8,862 nt of DNA from Desulfamplus sp. (GTDB lineage Bacteria; Desulfobacterota; Desulfobacteria; Desulfobacterales; Desulfobacteraceae). Under the pieces are notes generated by a model that saw only the letters and a program-made list of their open reading frames with translations, did no database searches and was not told where the DNA came from. The stretch is taken from assembly GCA_015232935.1 (NCBI GenBank), contig JADFYT010000084.1:1-8862 (forward strand). Reading direction: 5' to 3'. The translations under genes were made by a program, and so were the position numbers. Positions 1 to 5,959 of the stretch are shown in pieces (positions within the stretch are counted from its first letter, which is position 1; each line of letters opens with the position of its first letter).

Positions 1-224
1 GCTTCAAACACACCTTGAAGAGTCTTGAACCTTTCTATAAGCTCCTTGGCACTATCCTTACAGTCCCGACGGGGGGTATTGAGAGTCAGCAGCAGTTCAA
101 CAACTTCATAATCCAGAAAACCTCCAAGGCCATTTTGAAGAAATTTTTCTCTCAATCTTTTTCTGTGGCCTTCGCCCTTATCCCTTTTTGTCGTCTCAAT
201 TTCCGTCATAACCCTGGCATCCAA
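1..224 (-). CDS. radC: RadC/UPF0758 family protein, 5' end only (cut by the window edge)
   Basis: About the first 74 residues are visible. Translating the minus strand gives the conserved N-terminal block of the RadC family: GHRKRLREKFL, then GLGGFLDYEVVELLLTL, then a 'PRRDCK' segment and 'AKELIERF'. This is the helix-hairpin-helix part; the C-terminal JAB/MPN metalloprotease-like domain lies outside the window. RadC was named for a supposed DNA-repair role that was later withdrawn in E. coli, so the function is unsettled. The start is ambiguous. An AGGTGAT ribosome site at 236-230, complementary to the 16S 3' end, sits five bases before a TTG at 224-222, which I prefer. An in-frame ATG follows at 209-207 but has only a weak AGG three bases upstream. 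An in-frame TGA just above the TTG limits the choice to these starts or a TTG two codons higher. The gene starts 20 bases after the gyrA stop, so the two are probably co-transcribed. Confidence 0.85.
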   Translation of the reverse strand, partial: MDARVMTEIETTKRDKGEGHRKRLREKFLQNGLGGFLDYEVVELLLTLNTPRRDCKDSAKELIERFKTLQGVFE

Positions 225-229
225 TGTCA

Positions 230-236
230 ATCACCT
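230..236 (-). promoter_or_regulatory. Ribosome binding site that favours a TTG start for radC
   Basis: The minus strand reads AGGTGAT, a seven-base match to the 16S anti-Shine-Dalgarno consensus AAGGAGGTGATC. It lies five bases before TTG (224-222) and 20 before the ATG at 209, so its distance suits the TTG. This is read from sequence only. Confidence 0.5.
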
Positions 237-244
237 GAATCTGA

Positions 245-2932
245 CTAATCATTTTCATCCTCTTCTGAATAATCGTCGTCGTCACCATTCTCTTCCGCCT
301 CGTCGTCCTGATCCTCAGAGTCATCGTAATCACTTTCTTCCAACTCATCGTAATCTTTCTCCTCAGAGTCTTCGTCATAATCCTCTGAATCATCATCAAC
401 CTCATCTGGCAAATCCTCTGGCAGTTCTTCAGAGGCATCACCATATAAAGGATCTTTCAAGAAATCTTCATCCTGACCACCAGAATATTCCTGGCTCTTG
501 TCCCGGTCATCTTCAGGCAATCTTGCCACAGCGATGAGTTTTTCTTCATCAGACAGATTGATCAATTTTACCCCCTGAGTAACCCTGCTGATTGTAGATA
601 TCCCTTCAACATGGATTCTGATCAGCTTGCCCTTGTCCGTAACAAGCATCAGTTCATCGCTCTCCTCAACCAGAAGAAGTGCGACCATCATGCCGTTGCG
701 TCTGGATGTCCTGATTGAAAAAACCCCTTGCCCCCCACGGGCCTGAGAACGGTACTCCTCAATTTTTGTCCGCTTGCCATAACCGTTTTCTGTAACAGCA
801 AGAAGTGTCTGGCCATGACTTAATGACTCCATACCCACAACCTGATCCTCTTGCTTTATCCGCATGCCCCGAACACCCATAGAGCCTCTTGCTACTGTAC
901 GTACCTCTTCTTCATGGAAACGGATCACCTTACCCGCCCTGGAACCTAAGAAAATATCCATTGTACCATCAGTTATACGTGCGGATATAAGTTCATCGCC
1001 CTCTGCCAGCCTTATACCAATCAATCCATCTGATCGTGGTCTCAAGTAGGCCATAAGATCGGTTTTTTTAACCCGTCCCTTCATGGTTGCCATGATAACA
1101 TACTTTCCCTCTTCAAACTCAGGGACAGTAAGAACAGTAGCCAGCTTCTCTTGCTCGTCAAAATTGAGCAGATTCACGATTGCCTTGCCAAGGCTTGCAC
1201 GACCAGCCATGGGAATATCATAGACCTTTTTCTGATAGACCTTGCCCATATTTGTGATGAATAAAAATGTATGGTGGGTTGATGCCACAAAAAGATGCTC
1301 TACAAAATCATCCTCCTTGGTACCCATTGCCATTTTGCCTTTTCCGCCCCTATGCTGGCTTTCATAGAGGGAGACCGGATTTCTTTTGATATATCCGGTT
1401 CTTGAGATGGTTACGACCATGTCCTCTTCAGCAATAAGATCCTCAATATTGATTTCTCCGGAGTATTCCACAATTTCGGTTCTGCGCGGATCGGAAAATT
1501 CTGCTTTCATTTCAAAAATCTCTTCCTTGATGATCCTCTTGACAACATCCTCGCTTGAGAGAATCTCCCTGAACCAGGCAATATCCTTTAAAATGGCTAC
1601 AAATTCCTCTTCAATCTTATCCCTTTCAAGCCCTGTCAATCTCTGTAGCCTCATCTCAAGAATAGCCTGTGCCTGATGCTCTGAAAAGGCAAAAGAACTG
1701 GTGTTCATCAATCCTGCTTTTGCCTCTTCAGGTGATCCTGATGCCCGAACAAGAGCGACTACTGCATCCAGATTATCAAGAGCTTTTTTCAGCCCCTCAA
1801 GTATATGTGCTCTCTCTTCAGCCTTTTTCAAATCAAAAAGGGTTCTTCTTGTTATTATATCCTTTCTATGGTTAATGAACTGCTCAAGGATCTGCTTGAT
1901 GTTAAAAAGTTGAGGCCGCTTGTTTATAACCGCAAGAAATATAATACCAAAGCTTGACTGCATGTTGGTGTGTTTATAAAGCTGATTAATAACCACATCA
2001 GAGATTTGATCTCTCTTGAGCCCAATCGCTATTCTCATGCCATCCCTGTCAGACTCATCCCTTACAAAGGCAGCCCCTTCAATCACCTTCTCGCGCATCA
2101 GTTCGTCAATTTTTTCTACTAATCTTGCTTTGTTCACCTGATAGGGAAGCTCTGTAACGACAATTGTCTCTCTTTGGGTTTTGCTGTTTACCTCAACCTC
2201 CATCCTGGCCCTGATGGTAATAACCCCGCGGCCGGTAGTGTAGGCATCATAAATCCCCTTTTTCCCATGAATTATGCCATAGGTTGGAAAATCAGGACCT
2301 GGTATGTAATTCATGATCTCTTTTATCTCGATATCAGGGTTGTCGAGCATCGCGGTTATGGCATCAGATACCTCACCAATGTTATGGGGAGGGATGTTGG
2401 TTGTCATGCCGACTGCAATACCAGAAGAGCCATTGACCAGAAGCGCCGGGAATTTTGTGGGAAAGACTGATGGCTCTTCCATGGTTTCATCATAATTTGG
2501 AATCCAGTCAACAGTCTCTTTTTCAAGATCCGCAAGCATAAGATGGGCAATTTTTCTCATGCGGATCTCGGTATATCTCATTGCTGCCGGAGAATCGCCA
2601 TCTACCGAGCCAAAGTTGCCCTGGCCATCCACAAGCATATATCGCAGGGAGAAATCCTGTGCCATACGAACAATTGTGTCATATACTGCGGTATCTCCGT
2701 GAGGGTGATATTTACCAATAACATCACCCACCACGCGTGCCGATTTTTTGTAAGGCTTATTCCAGTCATTGCGTAACTGCCTCATGGCAAAAAGGACTCT
2801 TCTGTGGACAGGCTTTAATCCATCCCTTACATCAGGCAGAGCTCTGCCGATGATGACACTCATGGCGTATTCAAGATAGGAGTGTCTCATCTCCTTTTCA
2901 ATACTGGTTATATTTTTATCTTCAATTATCAT
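245..2932 (-). CDS. gyrA: DNA gyrase subunit A
   Basis: This is the 895-residue breakage-reunion subunit of DNA gyrase, which forms an A2B2 complex with GyrB and introduces negative supercoils using ATP. The N-terminal winged-helix and tower part (about 1-490) includes the quinolone pocket HPHGDTAVYD (76-85) and the catalytic Arg119-Tyr120 in AMRYTE; Tyr120 forms the phosphotyrosine link to DNA. The C-terminal beta-pinwheel (about 495-805) carries the GyrA box QHRGGKG at 526-532 and a degenerate copy, ARGGQG, near 731-736. The box, which allows DNA wrapping, separates GyrA from ParC. Residues about 815-895 form an Asp/Glu-rich tail: 45 of the last 75 residues are acidic and only two are Lys, longer than the acidic tail of E. 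coli GyrA (875 residues in all). Thr81 and Asp85 occupy the Ser83/Asp87 positions of E. coli. The ATG overlaps the stop of the upstream membrane-protein gene (ATGA), implying translational coupling. Confidence 0.98.
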   Translation of the reverse strand: MIIEDKNITSIEKEMRHSYLEYAMSVIIGRALPDVRDGLKPVHRRVLFAMRQLRNDWNKPYKKSARVVGDVIGKYHPHGDTAVYDTIVRMAQDFSLRYMLVDGQGNFGSVDGDSPAAMRYTEIRMRKIAHLMLADLEKETVDWIPNYDETMEEPSVFPTKFPALLVNGSSGIAVGMTTNIPPHNIGEVSDAITAMLDNPDIEIKEIMNYIPGPDFPTYGIIHGKKGIYDAYTTGRGVITIRARMEVEVNSKTQRETIVVTELPYQVNKARLVEKIDELMREKVIEGAAFVRDESDRDGMRIAIGLKRDQISDVVINQLYKHTNMQSSFGIIFLAVINKRPQLFNIKQILEQFINHRKDIITRRTLFDLKKAEERAHILEGLKKALDNLDAVVALVRASGSPEEAKAGLMNTSSFAFSEHQAQAILEMRLQRLTGLERDKIEEEFVAILKDIAWFREILSSEDVVKRIIKEEIFEMKAEFSDPRRTEIVEYSGEINIEDLIAEEDMVVTISRTGYIKRNPVSLYESQHRGGKGKMAMGTKEDDFVEHLFVASTHHTFLFITNMGKVYQKKVYDIPMAGRASLGKAIVNLLNFDEQEKLATVLTVPEFEEGKYVIMATMKGRVKKTDLMAYLRPRSDGLIGIRLAEGDELISARITDGTMDIFLGSRAGKVIRFHEEEVRTVARGSMGVRGMRIKQEDQVVGMESLSHGQTLLAVTENGYGKRTKIEEYRSQARGGQGVFSIRTSRRNGMMVALLLVEESDELMLVTDKGKLIRIHVEGISTISRVTQGVKLINLSDEEKLIAVARLPEDDRDKSQEYSGGQDEDFLKDPLYGDASEELPEDLPDEVDDDSEDYDEDSEEKDYDELEESDYDDSEDQDDEAEENGDDDDYSEEDEND

Positions 2933-4032
2933 TCACTATCCTTTATAATTTTTACCTTACCAGGCTCTACAATATTCTGAAAATTTGCAAAATAAATTTC
3001 CGCAAGGGTCACAAAAAGTGTCACGATCAGTGGGCCGTAAATAATGCCAAGAATGCCATATACCTGAAGTCCTCCCAAAATTCCGAAAAAAACGATCAAC
3101 GGGTGCATTTTTACACGATCCCCCACCACCTTGGGTTTAAAGATATATTCAACGCTCCAGGAGAGTATTGCGTAAAAAAACAGAAGAAATATTCCTTGAG
3201 CGATTTTCTGTTTCAAAATCAAAAAAATGGCAGTAGGAATCAATACCGCTCCAACACCCACAATGGGCAAAAATGCTAAAAAACCCATAATTACCCCCCA
3301 TAGAAAAGGCGAATTCAGGTGAAACAGAAAAAAAATTCCCCCGCCTATAACCCCCTGTATGAGACCGGCCAGACCGTTACCGACCAGAACAGCCCCTGCC
3401 ATCTCTTTAAATTTGATAAATATCTTTTCATTATGTTCATTTGGCAAAGGAGACAGGTCATATATGTAAGCCACAAGCCGATTTCCGTCAATCAGCAGGT
3501 AATAGACAAATATAAGCATAAGGCAAAAATAAAAGACTATTTTAAAAACATTGGAAGCAACAAAACTTGCCTGCTGAAAAAGGACAAGCCCGACAATCCT
3601 GCTCAACTCTGATACCGGTTGTATAAGCTCCTCCCAGGAGAAGACAAAATCAAATCCAAGGGTAGCCATAAAATTATTCAGTTTTTCCAGAGCATGAGTA
3701 TTTTCAAGTATCTGTCTGAGCTGATTGCCAAGAACCGCGTTTTTTCCCATCAGATAAAGGTCATATGCCTCTTTGGAAAGGATTCCTACAAAAAAAACCA
3801 CAGGAACAAACATAACAAAAAAAATGATTACACAAGTAAGCAGCGAAGAGAGAGAAGGGCTAATTTTTTTTAAAAACATTCTATAAAAAGGTCTGAAAAC
3901 ACCTGTGGTAACAAGGCCAAGAACAATAGTCGCATAAAACGGGACAAAGAGGTGGCCTATCAGAAAAAAAGATATACAGAACAGAAATATAAAAAAAAGA
4001 AAAACCGCCCTTTCTGAAGTATTATCCCACAA
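2929..4032 (-). CDS. AI-2E/PerM family transporter-like membrane protein
   Basis: This 367-residue inner-membrane protein belongs to the AI-2E family transporter group (TqsA/PerM/YdiK-like). The family signature is in the C-terminal half: NSPFLWGVIMGFLAFLPIVG (240-259), then FKPKVVGDRVKMHPLIVFF (298-316), GILGGL (317-322) and GILGIIYGPLI (326-336). Hydrophobic segments lie near 10-45 (probably two helices), 62-85, 158-182, 215-237, 243-273, 276-297 and 310-346. A more polar loop, about 86-155, divides the first and second halves, as usual in the family. Members export varied small molecules or ions, and the substrate here cannot be read from sequence; autoinducer transport should not be assumed. 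The start is a TTG at 4032-4030 with AAGGTGG at 4043-4037, four bases upstream. The stop overlaps the gyrA ATG by four bases, so this is the first gene of a likely gyrA-radC transcript. Confidence 0.9.
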   Translation of the reverse strand: MWDNTSERAVFLFFIFLFCISFFLIGHLFVPFYATIVLGLVTTGVFRPFYRMFLKKISPSLSSLLTCVIIFFVMFVPVVFFVGILSKEAYDLYLMGKNAVLGNQLRQILENTHALEKLNNFMATLGFDFVFSWEELIQPVSELSRIVGLVLFQQASFVASNVFKIVFYFCLMLIFVYYLLIDGNRLVAYIYDLSPLPNEHNEKIFIKFKEMAGAVLVGNGLAGLIQGVIGGGIFFLFHLNSPFLWGVIMGFLAFLPIVGVGAVLIPTAIFLILKQKIAQGIFLLFFYAILSWSVEYIFKPKVVGDRVKMHPLIVFFGILGGLQVYGILGIIYGPLIVTLFVTLAEIYFANFQNIVEPGKVKIIKDSE

Positions 4033-4036
4033 AATT

Positions 4037-4043
4037 CCACCTT
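4037..4043 (-). promoter_or_regulatory. Ribosome binding site supporting a TTG start for the AI-2E family gene
   Basis: AAGGTGG on the minus strand lies four bases before TTG (4032-4030). There is no in-frame ATG at a suitable distance, and the first predicted membrane helix begins about ten residues later, so the TTG is the best start. Confidence 0.6.
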
Positions 4044-4065
4044 ATATTTTCTCTCTAAACTGGCA

Positions 4066-4087
4066 TGGCCGTTTTTTTGCACGGCCA
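4066..4087. other. GC-rich hairpin in the leader of the AI-2E/gyrA transcript
   Basis: TGGCCGT (4066-4072) and ACGGCCA (4081-4087) are perfect 7-bp arms around an 8-base loop that is a homopolymer run ending in GC. No T-run follows on either strand, so it does not look like a terminator. It lies between the candidate promoter and the ribosome site of the AI-2E family gene and would form a structured 5' leader. The role is unknown. Confidence 0.45.
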
Positions 4088-4095
4088 CCCCGAAT

Positions 4096-4125
4096 CATGA
4101 AAATCAGAATATATTTTCATGGCAA
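4096..4125 (-). promoter_or_regulatory. Candidate promoter with overlapping inverted repeat (possible operator)
   Basis: The minus strand reads TTGCCA (4125-4120), 17 bases, then TTTCAT (4102-4097): five of six and four of six matches to the sigma-70 -35 and -10 boxes. A perfect inverted repeat with 9-bp arms, CATGAAAAT (4096-4104) and ATTTTCATG (4113-4121), with an 8-base spacer, covers the space between them and overlaps both. That is a common position for a repressor site. It is the only promoter-like match I noted between the terminator at 4147-4190 and the next gene. The promoter call is inference; the repeat is seen directly. Confidence 0.35.
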
Positions 4126-4146
4126 ACCAACCTTTTCACAGGGACG

Positions 4147-4190
4147 AAAAAAAACTCCTTCGGCATTATCTCTCGTTACTGAAGGAGTTT
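4147..4190 (-). terminator. Intrinsic terminator after the thiolase/small membrane protein unit
   Basis: On the minus strand AAACTCCTTC (4190-4181) pairs perfectly over 10 bp with GAAGGAGTTT (4161-4152) across a 19-base loop. The 3' arm runs into eight consecutive T (4154-4147). It starts 15 bases past the stop of the 51-residue gene. This is the clearest terminator in the window and separates the thiolase unit from the AI-2E family gene and gyrA. Confidence 0.85.
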
Positions 4191-4204
4191 ATTACATTAA
4201 AAAA

Positions 4205-4360
4205 CTATCGGCTGATACATCCCAATGCGGCCAACAGCAAAATGATCTCATAAATGATCACCTGGGTAAAACTGCCGAAAAAGTGAAACACTATACCGCC
4301 GCCAATAATAGCTGGCACTGCTGTAAAAACCATAATTCCAAGTTTTCTGCTGATATCCAT
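4205..4360 (-). CDS. Small hydrophobic membrane protein, 51 residues, function unknown
   Basis: The ORF starts at ATG 4360-4358 with GAGGA eight bases upstream (GTGAGGAAAAATTAT before ATG). A longer reading with a TTG start at 4417 has no comparable ribosome site and would add 19 polar residues. The peptide starts MDISRKLGIMVF and has two hydrophobic stretches, about 7-27 (rich in Gly/Ala, with PAIIGGG) and about 31-48 (VIIYEIILLLAALG), joined by HFFGSFTQ. It is probably a two-helix inner-membrane peptide. I do not recognise a family. It lies 66 bases after the thiolase stop and just before a strong terminator, so it is probably the last gene of the thiolase transcript. A real gene is supported by the ribosome site, the terminator position and the regular helix pattern, but the short length leaves doubt. 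Confidence 0.65.
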   Translation of the reverse strand: MDISRKLGIMVFTAVPAIIGGGIVFHFFGSFTQVIIYEIILLLAALGCISR

Positions 4361-4426
4361 ATAATTTTTCCTCACTTGTAAGAGATTCTGTAAGAGCAAC
4401 TTCCTATGGTTGCCCAATTCCGTTAT

Positions 4427-5713
4427 TTATCTTTCAATAACCATAGCCATGCCCATACCGCCGCCAATACACATCGAGACAAGCCCTGTTGAGTAACCCT
4501 TTCTCTTCATCTGGTGAATGGCTGTAACCATCTGTCGTGCACCGGTGCATCCAATCGGATGGCCAAGAGAGATACCACTGCCAAGCTCATTGGGTTTTTG
4601 AACATCAATACCAAGCTCTCTTATGCATCCAATGGCCTGAGCCGCAAAAGCTTCATTTAGCTCAATAATGTCTATATCGGAAATTGTCATTTTTGCCCGC
4701 TCCAGAGCCATTTTCACTGCTGGCACAGGCCCAAGCCCCATATAGGCAGGATCTAATCCACCAGACGCAAATGTCTTGACTCTGGCAAGTTTTTCAAGCC
4801 CTAAAGCATCTGCCTTCTCTTCGCTCATAAGCAGTACAGCAGCAGCTCCATCATTGATGCCGGATGCATTACCCGCTGTGACACTTCCGTCCTTTTTAAA
4901 GGCTGGCCTTAGTTTTCCAAGCTGCTCCATGCTTGTCTCCATAGGGCGCTCATCCTTGTCCACCACAATATCCTTTTTCCTGGACTTGATGGTTACAGGA
5001 ATTATCTCCTGTGCAAAAGTACCATCATTAACAGCGGCAAATGCACGATTATGGCTCAACAGTGCAAGCTCATCCTGCTCCTGTCTTGTAATGCCATATT
5101 TTTCAACGATATTTTCAGCCGTCAAACCCATGTGATAACCATAAAAAATTTCATACAGCCCGTCATAAACCATCAAATCATGAATATCGCCCACACCGGT
5201 CAACTCCATTCGATGTCCCCATCTGGCTTTCAGCAGTGCCATAGGTGCGTTGCTCATGCTCTCCTGGCCTCCTGCAAGTATCACATCGGCATCCCCTGCC
5301 TTGATAGCCTGAGCGGCCAGGGCGATGGCCTTAAGACCTGAACCGCATATCTTGTTCACTGTAAATGCCGTTGTATGACGTGGAATACCGGCAGCAATCA
5401 TTGCCTGGCGTGCGGTATTTTGCCCCTGGCCAGCCTGAAGTACATTACCCATGATGACTTCATCAATATGAACCGGTGTCAGGGAGTCAGCATAATCATA
5501 TCCTTTTTTTTCAAGATCGATTGTGGTCTGATCCTTAAGCGAATCTGGCCCGTAAGGTTTAAATCTGTCGTCTGTTACGGGTCTTAAACCCGCACGTTTG
5601 AGAAGATCTTTCATTACAGCAGATCCGAGTTCAACGACAGAGACATCTTTTAATGCTCCACCAAAAGTGCCTACAGGTGTCCTGACCCCACTTACAATTA
5701 CTACATTTCTCAT
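4427..5713 (-). CDS. Acetyl-CoA C-acetyltransferase (thiolase II type)
   Basis: This 428-residue thiolase interconverts two acetyl-CoA with acetoacetyl-CoA plus CoA, or cleaves 3-ketoacyl-CoA in beta-oxidation; it is cytoplasmic and usually a tetramer. The catalytic residues are all present: Cys123 in VNKICGSG (acyl-enzyme), Asn353 in NEAF (353-356), His385 in GHP (384-386) and Cys415 in CIGGGMG. TAGNASGINDGAAA (279-292) is the family block before the C-terminal half. It aligns end to end with E. coli AtoB and PhaA by memory, but those are about 393 residues. The excess is an insert at about 44-80 that begins RPVTDDRFKPYGPD and ends just before the conserved HIDEVIMGN. The ATG has GGAGG seven bases upstream. 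The small membrane peptide follows in the same direction; no other fatty-acid gene is nearby, so biosynthetic versus degradative use cannot be decided. The atoB/phaA/thlA choice is also open, so no symbol is given. Confidence 0.93.
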   Translation of the reverse strand: MRNVVIVSGVRTPVGTFGGALKDVSVVELGSAVMKDLLKRAGLRPVTDDRFKPYGPDSLKDQTTIDLEKKGYDYADSLTPVHIDEVIMGNVLQAGQGQNTARQAMIAAGIPRHTTAFTVNKICGSGLKAIALAAQAIKAGDADVILAGGQESMSNAPMALLKARWGHRMELTGVGDIHDLMVYDGLYEIFYGYHMGLTAENIVEKYGITRQEQDELALLSHNRAFAAVNDGTFAQEIIPVTIKSRKKDIVVDKDERPMETSMEQLGKLRPAFKKDGSVTAGNASGINDGAAAVLLMSEEKADALGLEKLARVKTFASGGLDPAYMGLGPVPAVKMALERAKMTISDIDIIELNEAFAAQAIGCIRELGIDVQKPNELGSGISLGHPIGCTGARQMVTAIHQMKRKGYSTGLVSMCIGGGMGMAMVIER

Positions 5714-5959
5714 ATTAAAGCCTCCGGTTGATTGTTTTTCAACGCATTAGTTATCATCAATGAGCCATAATTTCCATATCCCTGTTTTAACATTCTCAAA
5801 ATCGACATCTATCGGTCATTTTTGCCTGTCAAAAAGCTAAATAGAACGGATATTTATTTAAAATAAACACTTCAGAGTGATATCAAAAAACATGATAAAA
5901 TTCAAGTAATTCTATTTAGATCTCTTGCTATTCTAAAGAGGTTGAGACATCTTGGAAAT
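5714..5959. other. AT-rich intergenic region with no gene
   Basis: This 246-base gap separates der from the thiolase gene. Apart from the inverted repeats described separately, it has TTGACA on the minus strand (5832-5827), a perfect -35 match, but no convincing -10 box at 16-18 bases (AGATGT or GATGTC). It also holds the thiolase ribosome site next to 5713. I see no small ORF with a ribosome site and no RNA gene. Confidence 0.5.
5837..5919. repeat. Long-spaced inverted repeat between der and the thiolase gene
   Basis: CTAAATAGAA (5837-5846) and TTCTATTTAG (5910-5919) are perfect 10-bp arms with a 63-base spacer. Inside are a 7+1+7 palindrome TTTATTT-A-AAATAAA (5853-5867) and the palindrome TGATATCA (5878-5885). 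On the minus strand the second arm runs into CTTTTTG, so a weak AT-rich terminator for der is possible, as is a regulatory site for the thiolase gene. AT-rich DNA makes short palindromes common, so the meaning is uncertain. Confidence 0.35.

Noticed and set aside
196..444. An 82-residue minus-strand ORF rich in Met, Arg and Thr.
   Set aside because: It is the shifted frame of the acidic GyrA tail (GAT/GAA codons read out of phase) and has no ribosome site.
2663..2700. Thr81 in the GyrA quinolone pocket (Ser83 in E. coli) as a resistance mutation.
   Set aside because: Thr at this position is the wild-type state in many bacteria, such as Pseudomonas aeruginosa, and Asp85 is intact. There is no sign of an acquired change.
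245..2932. Topoisomerase IV subunit ParC instead of GyrA.
   Set aside because: A full seven-residue GyrA box (QHRGGKG) and a complete beta-pinwheel are present, which mark GyrA.
2929..4032. Autoinducer-2 export and a quorum-sensing system.
   Set aside because: The family name is historical; members transport different substrates, and there is no luxS or lsr gene in the window.
4033..4204. A tRNA or small RNA gene in the structured gap before the AI-2E family gene.
   Set aside because: The hairpins do not make a cloverleaf and there is no T-loop GTTCRA motif; one hairpin is clearly a terminator.
4361..4417. A 19-residue N-terminal extension of the small membrane protein from a TTG at 4417.
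   Set aside because: It lacks a ribosome site, while the internal ATG has a well-spaced GAGGA.
4776..5135. A 119-residue plus-strand ORF inside the thiolase gene.
   Set aside because: It is a Ser/Leu-rich antisense reading of a strongly conserved enzyme gene.
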